Of a DNA stretch of 64,000 nt, positions 53,733 to 61,561 are shown piece by piece. Made by a program: the position numbers and the translations under genes. How positions within the stretch are numbered: the first letter of the stretch is position 1; each line of letters opens with the position of its first letter. The notes beneath the pieces are model-generated. The model saw nothing but the letters and a program-made list of their open reading frames with translations, searched no databases and was not told the origin of the DNA. The stretch comes from MRBY01 sp943371005 (GTDB lineage Bacteria > Cyanobacteriota > Cyanobacteriia > Cyanobacteriales > MRBY01), in NCBI GenBank assembly GCA_943371005.1, contig CALRTB020000006.1, forward strand, positions 86,396 through 150,395. Reading direction: 5' to 3'.

Positions 53733-54719
53733 ATGCAGTCCGCATCTCCTTCCTCCGATGGTATGGCAGTGGTCAAGACCTGGGACCTTTGCAAGACTTA
53801 CCGTACCGGCTTTTGGCTCAACAAAACCAGTGAATCCCTCAAGAGTTGTTCCCTAGAGGTCTTGGGTGGGGAAACCTTTGGGCTACTGGGGCCGAATGGG
53901 GCAGGAAAAACGACCCTTTTGAAGATTCTGTTGGGGATTATTCGGCCGACCGGGGGAAATGCGACGCTGTTGGGAAAACCGTTTGGCGATCGCCCCACCC
54001 GCCAGCGCATTGGCTATCTCCCGGAAAATGCTTATTTTTATGACTTTTTAACGGCCTGGGAATTTCTGGATTTTACGGCGGGTTTATTTCAGATTCCGCG
54101 CGGCAAGCGACAAAAGCGGATTAAATTACTGCTGGATACGGTGGGACTGGCCCAGGAAGTGGCGAAAAAGCGGCAACTCCGCAAATATTCCAAGGGGATG
54201 CTCCAACGGGTCGGCATGGCCCAGGCATTAATCAACGATCCGGATTTAGTGTTCCTTGATGAGCCGATGTCGGGTCTTGATCCCCTCGGTCGCTACCAAG
54301 TACGAGAAATTATTTTGTCCCTCAAGGCCCAAGGGAAAACGATTTTCTTTAATTCGCATATTCTGGCGGATGTGGAACTGATTTGCGATCGCCTGGCGAT
54401 TTTGTCAAAAGGAGAAATTATCTGCCAAGGTACTTTAGATGAGCTTCTGGGGGCGGCGGATCGCTATCAAGTGGTCATCGAAGGGGGCACCGAGGCAGCG
54501 TTACGGTCTTGGGTGCCGGATTTGAGCCGCAAGGATCACCATTGGATTGGCCATTTGGAGGGAGATCCTCAAAAGTTTATTGCGTCCCTGAGCTTGATGA
54601 AGGCGCGATTACTGGATTTAAAATTGGCACGGGTTTCCTTGGAGGATTTCTTTATTCGCCAAGTCCGGAACCATGATCCCCAGGCGCACATCGAGGAAAA
54701 TCTCAAGGCGATCGCCTAA
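53733..54719 (+). CDS. ABC transporter ATP-binding protein
   Basis: About 328 residues from ATG 53733 (TTG 53715 and ATG 53763 are alternatives). P-loop FGLLGPNGAGKTTLLKILLG, signature YSKGMLQRVGMAQAL in place of LSGGQ, Walker B LVFLDEPMSGLDPLG, and the switch His in FFNSHILADVE. The C-terminal extension resembles the CcmA/NatA group of drug, lipid or Na+ exporters. No permease gene is adjacent on either side, so its partner lies elsewhere. Confidence 0.9.
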   Translation: MQSASPSSDGMAVVKTWDLCKTYRTGFWLNKTSESLKSCSLEVLGGETFGLLGPNGAGKTTLLKILLGIIRPTGGNATLLGKPFGDRPTRQRIGYLPENAYFYDFLTAWEFLDFTAGLFQIPRGKRQKRIKLLLDTVGLAQEVAKKRQLRKYSKGMLQRVGMAQALINDPDLVFLDEPMSGLDPLGRYQVREIILSLKAQGKTIFFNSHILADVELICDRLAILSKGEIICQGTLDELLGAADRYQVVIEGGTEAALRSWVPDLSRKDHHWIGHLEGDPQKFIASLSLMKARLLDLKLARVSLEDFFIRQVRNHDPQAHIEENLKAIA

Positions 54720-54742
54720 TTTTTATCTCTTAAAAAAGCACT

Positions 54743-54774
54743 AAAAAAGGGACGCTACCGATTAGTAACGCCCC
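54743..54774 (-). terminator. Rho-independent terminator of the phosphohexomutase gene
   Basis: On the minus strand GGGGCGTTAC pairs fully with GTAGCGTCCC (two G-U pairs), loop TAATCG, followed by TTTTTT. It lies 24 bp past the stop at 54798. Confidence 0.8.
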
Positions 54775-54797
54775 CTCCTGCAAAATTTTAAAGATGT

Positions 54798-56231
54798 TTA
54801 TTTCGCCGGATCAAGTTTGGCGATCACCGCTTCCATTTCCGAGGCAATTTTCGCTTCAAGGGCCGCAGAATCCGTTTCCATGTAAACCCGCATCAACGGT
54901 TCCGTGCCAGAAGGACGCAGGAGCACCCAACTGCCATTTTCGAGGTACAGTTTCACGCCATCCTTTAAGCCCACTTCCTTGACTGCTAAACCAGCCACAG
55001 TTTCCGGAGGTGTCGCCTTGTAGAAGTCCAAGACAGCCTTTTTGTGGGGTTCTTCCAGGTGGAGATCCAAGCGTTTGTTAAAAAGCGGCCCATCAGCATC
55101 TTCAAGGGCTTCTTTGACTAACTGGGACAGGGGCTTGCCTTCGTAGGCGATCGCCTCGGCCACGAGCATATCGGCCAAAATACCATCCTTTTCCGGGATA
55201 TGACCGAGCACACTCAAACCACCGGATTCTTCGCCACCAATAAGGACAGCGGTTTCCCGCATTTTTTCGCCGATGTATTTAAACCCAACGGCCGTTTCAA
55301 AAATTTCTAAACCATACTTCGCGGCCAAATTATCCAGTAAGTGGGTCGTGGCTACTGTGCGGACAATGGCGCCTTTTTGACCCTTATTTTTCAGCAGGTG
55401 CCGCGCGAGCAACAGCAGAATTGTGTTGGGCGTTAAAACATTCCCCAATTCATCCACAACCCCAAAGCGATCGCTGTCACCGTCTGTTGCTAAACCAAGA
55501 TCCGCTTGATCGGCTTTTACCGCATCCACGAGGCCAACAAGCTGGGAGCCTTTCGGTTCTGGCATCCCACCGCCAAACAACACATCACGGCTGGTATTAA
55601 ACGACTCCGTTTCGCAACCGCAGTGGGCCAAAACTTCGTCTAAATAACCGCGAGAGGTGGAATACAGTGCATCATATTTCACCTTCAGGCCCGCTGAGCG
55701 AATCTTGTCCACATCCAGGAGAGTGTAGATAAATTTTAGATAGTCAGGTTTCGGGTCAAACCGAGAAATCTTGTCGCCGTTTTTCCCCGTGGGCATGTCA
55801 GCCGAAGCACTGGCAATATTCGCCACAATCGTATCGGTAATCTCTGGGGTCGCTGGCCCTGCATAATCGGGAATATATTTGATCCCACAGTAGGGGGCGG
55901 GGTTGTGGCTGGCCGTAAACATCAACGCCCCAGCAGAATTGAGAAACTTCGCATTGTAGGCAATCACCGGGGTCGGGCAATCCCGCTCTACCACCTTCAC
56001 CGTCCAACCGAGATCCGCGAGCACTTCCGCCGCAGTCTGGGCAAATTCGTCTGCAAAAAAACGGGTGTCATAGGCCACCAGCACCGGACGATCCTTCCCA
56101 TAGGCCGTCTCTAGATAGCTGGCGATCGCCCGGGTCACTTTACAAACATTAGCGAAGGTAAAATCATCGGCGATAATGCCACGCCAACCGTCAGTGCCAA
56201 ACTTAATCGGGGGATTGCTTGCAATACTCAT
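54798..56231 (-). CDS. Phosphoglucomutase/phosphomannomutase family protein
   Basis: Isomerises hexose 1- and 6-phosphates; which sugar is preferred cannot be read from the sequence. 477 residues from ATG 56231, where homology begins (IKFGTDGWRGIIADDFT). The phosphoserine loop is FTASHNPAPYCGIKY, the Mg loop ATDGDSDRFG, the sugar loop GGEESGGLSVLGHIPEKDG and the phosphate loop RPSGTEPLMRVY. The frame continues 71 codons upstream, but this is low-quality sequence across the tandem repeat at 56364-56395. Confidence 0.92.
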   Translation of the reverse strand: MSIASNPPIKFGTDGWRGIIADDFTFANVCKVTRAIASYLETAYGKDRPVLVAYDTRFFADEFAQTAAEVLADLGWTVKVVERDCPTPVIAYNAKFLNSAGALMFTASHNPAPYCGIKYIPDYAGPATPEITDTIVANIASASADMPTGKNGDKISRFDPKPDYLKFIYTLLDVDKIRSAGLKVKYDALYSTSRGYLDEVLAHCGCETESFNTSRDVLFGGGMPEPKGSQLVGLVDAVKADQADLGLATDGDSDRFGVVDELGNVLTPNTILLLLARHLLKNKGQKGAIVRTVATTHLLDNLAAKYGLEIFETAVGFKYIGEKMRETAVLIGGEESGGLSVLGHIPEKDGILADMLVAEAIAYEGKPLSQLVKEALEDADGPLFNKRLDLHLEEPHKKAVLDFYKATPPETVAGLAVKEVGLKDGVKLYLENGSWVLLRPSGTEPLMRVYMETDSAALEAKIASEMEAVIAKLDPAK

Positions 56232-56363
56232 GGAAGAAAAACAGGGCTTGTTAAAAATCCCCTTTATCTTATCCGCAAGGGGGAAACCACGAATGGCGAT
56301 TTTTTTACAAAATTTCCCTGTAGACAGGCATTTTTCCAAAGCATTAGATATTATTAGGTCTAT

Positions 56364-56395
56364 ACTGGCCAATTCCAGTACTGGCCAATTCCAGT
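56364..56395. repeat. Two tandem copies of a 16-bp near-palindrome
   Basis: ACTGGCCAATTCCAGT occurs twice back to back with no mismatch. Each copy has ACTGG/CCAGT arms around CCAATT. It lies between the divergent mutase (56231) and coiled-coil gene (56517), a good site for an operator. Confidence 0.85.
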
Positions 56396-56516
56396 AAAAA
56401 GTCATAGGCGAAAGACTGTCTTTTCTATCCTTTGGGCGGTGCAAATTTTGTCTAGATTAATGTAAGTATCGGACGATTTAACCCCAAACCCTTGATCAAT
56501 GGAGTGATAAATAACC

Positions 56517-57059
56517 GTGGCAACAACCGAACCCCGTCAATCCCAACCCCTCGATGTCGCCCAACTCCAGCAGGAACTTCAACTGCGGGATCAACTGGTG
56601 CAGCAACTGTCCCAGGAGTTATTTCGTCTCGTCAAGGGCAATGATGACCTGGCCCCGGAGCTAGAAGCCCAGCACCAAGAAGAACTCCAGCGCCTCCGGG
56701 AGCAGTTCCAAGAGGTTGAACAGCAAGTCGTTTTTTATCAAGAGCGTTTGACCCAGAAAGATCAAGAAATCTCCCAATTGCGCCAATCTGTTAAAGAATT
56801 AGGCGATCGCAGTCGGCGCTTAGAACAGGTGGTTCAGGAACTACCGCAGATTTATCGGCAGAAATTTGCTGAGAGAATGGCAACAGTTCGCGATAAAGTA
56901 GAGAAGCTGCAAAGGGAGAATCGCCAACTCCACGCCGACTTACAAAGTGTGAGTTACCGCCTTGCAGTGAAAAATCGTCGTCATAGCCTGTCTGAGATTG
57001 AATTACCCACATTTAACCCCAAAGGTGGCAGCCCCATCCCGACGTTCAGCACCCTCTAA
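56517..57059 (+). CDS. Coiled-coil protein of unknown function
   Basis: 180 residues from GTG 56517. Residues about 15-150 are almost all heptad-like Leu/Gln/Glu-rich (LQQELQLRDQLVQQLSQEL; EQQVVFYQERLTQKDQEISQL), predicting a long coiled coil. The C-terminus is basic then Pro/Gly-rich. It overlaps the next gene by 62 bp in another frame, so both are probably translated together. No family recognised. Confidence 0.8.
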   Translation: MATTEPRQSQPLDVAQLQQELQLRDQLVQQLSQELFRLVKGNDDLAPELEAQHQEELQRLREQFQEVEQQVVFYQERLTQKDQEISQLRQSVKELGDRSRRLEQVVQELPQIYRQKFAERMATVRDKVEKLQRENRQLHADLQSVSYRLAVKNRRHSLSEIELPTFNPKGGSPIPTFSTL

Positions 57060-57753
57060 GGTCATCATCTTAGTCAATGCTGAATTAAAACATTCTGGCA
57101 AATTTATCTCTGCTTCCCCCGTTACGGAGCGGATGATTAAGGCATTTAAAACGGCAATTGTGCAGCAGGCCGAGGGCACAGAAGTAGAAGTGCTCACACC
57201 GGCGATGGTTCGACACGGGGGCCAGTCCCAGGGTCGCGACGTCCTCGTTTGTCCCTTGACGATTGATTTACCAGAGCCTTTTTCTTTCACGCACCAAAAA
57301 GTATTTCAAGCCTGTCGCAAAATTGAAGAGCGGCGTCAGTGGGTGCAGAAACACACAACCCACCGGGTCTGTAACCACAATTATTTAGGTGATCACTGGC
57401 TACCAATTATCTACACGGCGAAGGGACCTTTGTACGGCGAAGTGATCGGTGAAGGGGTAATGCCCAACTCCTACCACCAGCCTATCGACCTCCGGGATGA
57501 ACAGCGCCAAAGCTTGTATTATCTGGGCTACCAACTCCTCGATTCCATTGGGGCTACGCCTGGGGTTTACCTGCTACAGTTTTCTTTCTCACCGGAAAAG
57601 CGGTTGATTTTTGATCGACTCTGGCCTTTCCCGGCAGCACCGGCGATCGCCTCTCTGCGCTGCCAACAACCAGACCTGTTTACCTGCCATTGGCATTGTC
57701 TGACGGGGCAAAGTATCCCCGATGTGATTATTCCCCATTACCTCGCATCCTAA
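56998..57753 (+). CDS. Cyanobacterial protein of unknown function overlapping the coiled-coil gene
   Basis: 251 residues from TTG 56998; GTG 57025 is another possible start and there is no early ATG. Features: SKVIILVNAELKHSGKFISASPVTERMIKAF, HRVCNHNYLGDHWLPIIYTAKGPLYGEVIGEGV and PGVYLLQFSFSPEKRLIFDRLWPFPAAPAI. No transmembrane helix or signal. The 5' end lies within the last 62 bp of the upstream gene. I do not recognise it. Confidence 0.75.
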   Translation: MNYPHLTPKVAAPSRRSAPSKVIILVNAELKHSGKFISASPVTERMIKAFKTAIVQQAEGTEVEVLTPAMVRHGGQSQGRDVLVCPLTIDLPEPFSFTHQKVFQACRKIEERRQWVQKHTTHRVCNHNYLGDHWLPIIYTAKGPLYGEVIGEGVMPNSYHQPIDLRDEQRQSLYYLGYQLLDSIGATPGVYLLQFSFSPEKRLIFDRLWPFPAAPAIASLRCQQPDLFTCHWHCLTGQSIPDVIIPHYLAS

Positions 57754-57938
57754 AGTTTCCCTGTAAATTTCCCTGGGGATGTGAGCGATCGCTGACTTAT
57801 CAGCCATATCAGTAAATAACTGTCAAAAAATTAAACGAATCATCTCAGAGGTTGTGGCGATCGCCGTTTCCTGATTAACAATAGGCCCAATGGCCCCAGG
57901 TCATAAATGCTTTAGGACAACGGTAAACAGCATCAGTT

Positions 57939-59036
57939 ATGGGAAACGTAAAAAAAATTGGTGTACTCACCAGTGGCGGCGACTGCTCCGGCTTGAATGC
58001 AGCGATTCGGGCTGTAACTCGCTGTGCCCGACATCAATACGGTTGGGAAGTGATTGGCATCTGTCGAGCGACCCTCGGCCTGCTCCAGGAGCCACCAGAA
58101 ACCATTGTCCTCACCGAAGATCAAGTCGATACTTGGTTAACGATGGGGGGCACCATGTTAGGGACAACCAATAAAGGTAATCCCTTTGCTTTTCCCATGG
58201 AAGACGGTTCCCTAAAGGATCGCTCCCAGGAAATTGGCGAAGCCTATCACCGCTTGGGGCTGGATGCACTGGTCGGGATTGGCGGCGATGGTAGCTTGGC
58301 GATTCTCCAGAAATTAGCGCACCTGGGGGGCATGAACCTCGTGGGCATCCCCAAAACCATTGACAATGATGTGGGCATTACGGAACGTTCCATTGGGTTT
58401 GAAACAGCGGTCAATATTGCCACAGAAGCTTTAGATCGACTGCATTTTACGGCGGCCAGTCACAACCGAGTGATGATTGTGGAAGTGATGGGGCGCGATG
58501 CTGGCCACATTGCCTTAAATGCGGGTATTGCTGGCGGTGCCCATGTGATCTTGATCCCAGAGATTGCCTACGACTTACAGACGGTGTGTGAGTTTATTTG
58601 CGATCGCCAAAATTCCGGTAAAGATCATACCCTCGTCGTTGTTTCCGAGGCTGTCTGTACGACATCTGGAGAAACCCTTAAACACGAATTGCAATTTGGG
58701 GAATGTCGCCTGGGAGGCATCGGTCAATATATGGGCGATGAAGTCGCCAAAAAGACGGGCGCAGAAACGCGGGTAACGGTATTGGGCCACATCCAGCGGG
58801 GGGGCATCGCCTCACCCCTAGATCGTTTGTTGGCCTCAGCCTTTGGGGTCGCGGCGGTGGATTTGATCGCCCAGGGCAAATTTGATCACATGGTAACTTG
58901 GCAAAATGGCCAGGTGTCTAGTGTGCCGATTCGTGAAGCCATTGAGATCAATCGGGTCGTTGATCCGGAGGGAACTTTGGTTAAAACTGCGCGGGGGTTA
59001 GGGATTTGTCTCGGCGATCGCCCAGGTAAAATTTAG
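57939..59036 (+). CDS. pfkA: 6-phosphofructokinase
   Basis: Phosphorylates fructose 6-phosphate, the committed step of glycolysis. 365 residues with LTSGGDCSGLNAAIRA, the donor loop GIGGDGSL (Gly118), the catalytic PKTIDNDV (Asp142) and VEVMGRDAGHIAL. Gly in GGDGS is the ATP-type residue, but Lys139 in PKTIDND is the residue usual in PPi-type enzymes; this mix is known in group III and trypanosomatid-type ATP enzymes. Phosphoryl donor therefore probably ATP, not certain. Confidence 0.92.
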   Translation: MGNVKKIGVLTSGGDCSGLNAAIRAVTRCARHQYGWEVIGICRATLGLLQEPPETIVLTEDQVDTWLTMGGTMLGTTNKGNPFAFPMEDGSLKDRSQEIGEAYHRLGLDALVGIGGDGSLAILQKLAHLGGMNLVGIPKTIDNDVGITERSIGFETAVNIATEALDRLHFTAASHNRVMIVEVMGRDAGHIALNAGIAGGAHVILIPEIAYDLQTVCEFICDRQNSGKDHTLVVVSEAVCTTSGETLKHELQFGECRLGGIGQYMGDEVAKKTGAETRVTVLGHIQRGGIASPLDRLLASAFGVAAVDLIAQGKFDHMVTWQNGQVSSVPIREAIEINRVVDPEGTLVKTARGLGICLGDRPGKI

Positions 59037-59047
59037 GCCCCCAGGCT

Positions 59048-59605
59048 CTAGGGAGACGCTGGCCCCAGAAGATAGGGCTGCAGATCGAGGGGCACTTGGT
59101 TTGCAGTCTCTAATTGCATCCTCTCCCCCCATTGGCGCAGAGGCAGGGTTAAATCTGCAAAAAACTGCGTTGGGTCTGTATCGGGCTTCAAAATTAAGAG
59201 CGTTGTGCAAGGGGCACTTTTAACCTGGGTTAGGGCACAGATTACTTCCCGCTCTGGGGTGGCCGGATTGGGCTGATAGGTGAGGGCGCGGAGCTCTTGT
59301 GATGCCAGTGAATCTAGCCGCTGGGCCACCTGTTCACAACGACTTTTGAGGGACACATCCCCTTCCATGCCCGGCACCATTTGCAGCCAAGGTTGTGGTT
59401 GCCCCTGGCCTTGGTGGAAAACTGTCCACATCAGTTCCCCTGTTTGGGGCTCAATGGTAGGCTGACAGGTAAACTGTCGGGGTTTGAGGATATTGCGCCC
59501 CAGGGCATTACTCACCCCCACCGTGAGGCCCACCGTCAAAAAGGCGATCGCCACTACGCCGCCCAATAATAATTGGTAAGGCTCTAACATCATCAACTTC
59601 GCCAT
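59048..59605 (-). CDS. COP23-domain protein
   Basis: 185 residues with an N-terminal hydrophobic helix (about 11-35). The soluble part matches the COP23 (circadian oscillating polypeptide) pattern: FTCQPTI, WTVFHQGQGQPQPWLQMV, RCEQVAQRLDSL, REVICAL and the APCTTLLILKP strand. Four Cys (FTC, SRC, VIC, APC) probably make two disulfides outside the cytoplasm. Function unknown. Ends 11 bp from the convergent pfkA. Confidence 0.82.
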   Translation of the reverse strand: MAKLMMLEPYQLLLGGVVAIAFLTVGLTVGVSNALGRNILKPRQFTCQPTIEPQTGELMWTVFHQGQGQPQPWLQMVPGMEGDVSLKSRCEQVAQRLDSLASQELRALTYQPNPATPEREVICALTQVKSAPCTTLLILKPDTDPTQFFADLTLPLRQWGERMQLETANQVPLDLQPYLLGPASP

Positions 59606-59708
59606 TGTGTTTCCCTAATACTTCACCATGATTATTTGTCGGGGATGACCCCAAAAAAGTTTCTCGATTAGACCCTAAATTGCTAGGATTTTGCCCATTT
59701 CTCCCAAA

Positions 59709-60176
59709 TTAGTAGGGTAATTGGGAATAGGCGGCCTGGGAAATGGTCGGTAACTCCGCATATTTACCGAGGATCGATTGCACCATTGCATAAAGACAAG
59801 CCACTAAGGTGCCGAGGAAAGCAACATTAGAGAGGGTTTCAATCAGCAGACCACTTCCTCCAAAGCCAAAAAAGCGAATTAAAATCCCGAACAACACCAG
59901 GGCAATGTCAATCAAGATCGCCTGGAGAGTGTTAAAGCGAATGAAGTGGCTAATTTTGCTGTTGCGTACCACTGCGGCATAGAGCACAAAGAAGATGATT
60001 AGACCCGCGAAAGGGAATGAATAAAGCCGAATCAGGGGTTGTAAAGGCACGTAGATCACCGCCAGGATCGGAAAGCGCATTAAAAACGGCAGACCGAAGG
60101 GCAAAGCGTAGACGAGGGGTAACAGGTAAGGCAAAGCCCCAAATAAACGATCTGTGGGTTCAGTGGTAGTGGACAT
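59709..60176 (-). CDS. Tic20-family membrane protein
   Basis: 155 residues with four hydrophobic helices. DRLFGALPYLLPLVYALPFG and YAAVVRNSKISHFIRFNTLQAILIDIAL are typical of Tic20-like proteins, the cyanobacterial relatives of the chloroplast inner-envelope translocon subunit. Role in cyanobacteria unproved. It lies 103 bp downstream of (behind, on the same strand) nothing related; divergent from desB. Confidence 0.88.
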   Translation of the reverse strand: MSTTTEPTDRLFGALPYLLPLVYALPFGLPFLMRFPILAVIYVPLQPLIRLYSFPFAGLIIFFVLYAAVVRNSKISHFIRFNTLQAILIDIALVLFGILIRFFGFGGSGLLIETLSNVAFLGTLVACLYAMVQSILGKYAELPTISQAAYSQLPY

Positions 60177-60363
60177 AAAAACGTTTTGTGCAGTGGACTA
60201 GCTCCTATTCTACAAAGAACTCTTCAAGAAGTTTGGCGGCGATCGCCAGGGCCAGACAATGGGAAAAATTAAACGAAATTAGGGAATTTTGCGGCGATTT
60301 CCCCTGCATCCTGACAAAAGGCAGTAGAATTGTAAACATTTGTTAATCTCTTTTTGAAACTGA

Positions 60364-61416
60364 ATGCAAAGCACAGTCCGCTCCCCAGGGAGTCGCGAGT
60401 CTCTACGGCAGGATCTTCCCTTCACCCTGAAGGATGTGAAAGCAGCCATCCCAGACTACTGTTTTCAGCCTTCTGTCTTCCGTTCCCTCGCTTATTTTTT
60501 TCTTGATATTGGGATCATTGCTGGCCTCTATGCGATCGCCGCTTATTTAGATTCTTGGTTTTTTTACCCCATCTTTTGGTTTGCCCAGGGCACGATGTTT
60601 TGGGCTTTATTTGTGGTCGGCCATGATTGCGGCCACGGCTCTTTTTCTAAATCCAAATGGCTCAATAACTTAATCGGCCATTTGAGCCACACGCCGATTT
60701 TGGTGCCTTTTCACGGTTGGCGTATTTCCCACCGCACCCACCACTCCAATACGGGCAACATTGATACCGATGAAAGTTGGTACCCGATCCCAGAGTCGAA
60801 ATATGACCAGATGGGTTTCGCGGAGAAACTTGTCCGTTTCTATGCACCCCTGATTGCTTATCCGATTTATTTGTTTAAGCGATCGCCGGGTCGGGGGCCT
60901 GGTTCCCATTTTTCCCCAAAAAGCCCCTTGTTTAAGGCTAACGAGCGCAACGATATCATTGTCAGCACCGCCGCCATTATTGCCATGGTTGCGTTTCTCG
61001 CGTGGTTTACTGCTCAGTTCGGAATTCTCGCCTTTGTGAAATTCTATTTCGTGCCCTACGTCATCTTCGTAGTTTGGCTCGATTTAGTCACCTATCTGCA
61101 CCATACCGAAGCGGATATTCCCTGGTATCGGGGTGATGACTGGTACTACCTCAAGGGCGCCCTCTCCACCATTGACCGGGATTATGGCATTTTCAACGAA
61201 ATTCACCATAATATTGGCACCCACGTCGCCCACCACATTTTCCATACCATTCCCCACTACTATCTCAAGGATGCGACGGAAGCGATCAAGCCCCTCCTGG
61301 GCGATTATTACCGGGTGAGCCATGCTCCCATTTGGCGCAGTTTCTTTAGATCTCAGAAGGCCTGCCATTACATCGCCGATCAAGGGTCTCACCTCTACTA
61401 TCAGCCGAAAAAGTAA
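60364..61416 (+). CDS. desB: Omega-3 (delta-15) acyl-lipid desaturase
   Basis: Adds the omega-3 double bond to membrane lipids, usually at low temperature. 350 residues with the three His boxes HDCGHGS, HRTHH and, near the C-terminus, HHNIGTHVAHH plus HTIPHYYL. The hydrophobic pairs and AGLYAIAAYLDSWFFYP segment are as in DesB. The start is ATG 60364, giving MQSTVRSPGSRES. DesA-type delta-12 enzymes share the boxes but differ in the third and in length; I favour DesB. Confidence 0.9.
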   Translation: MQSTVRSPGSRESLRQDLPFTLKDVKAAIPDYCFQPSVFRSLAYFFLDIGIIAGLYAIAAYLDSWFFYPIFWFAQGTMFWALFVVGHDCGHGSFSKSKWLNNLIGHLSHTPILVPFHGWRISHRTHHSNTGNIDTDESWYPIPESKYDQMGFAEKLVRFYAPLIAYPIYLFKRSPGRGPGSHFSPKSPLFKANERNDIIVSTAAIIAMVAFLAWFTAQFGILAFVKFYFVPYVIFVVWLDLVTYLHHTEADIPWYRGDDWYYLKGALSTIDRDYGIFNEIHHNIGTHVAHHIFHTIPHYYLKDATEAIKPLLGDYYRVSHAPIWRSFFRSQKACHYIADQGSHLYYQPKK

Positions 61417-61561
61417 CAGTATTACCCTGGTTACAATCTCTCTTTTTTGCCCTAATTTCCCCTGGAAGTTAGGTTTTTTTTGCGGCGATCGCCTGGGGAA
61501 AGCACCGGATTTTTGAGAGATCGCCTATGATCGAGACCGTTGAATTAATGGCAGCACCACC

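Noticed and set aside
56231..56444. N-terminal extension of the phosphohexomutase
   Set aside because: The added 71 codons run through the tandem operator-like repeat and have no family similarity; homology starts at ATG 56231.
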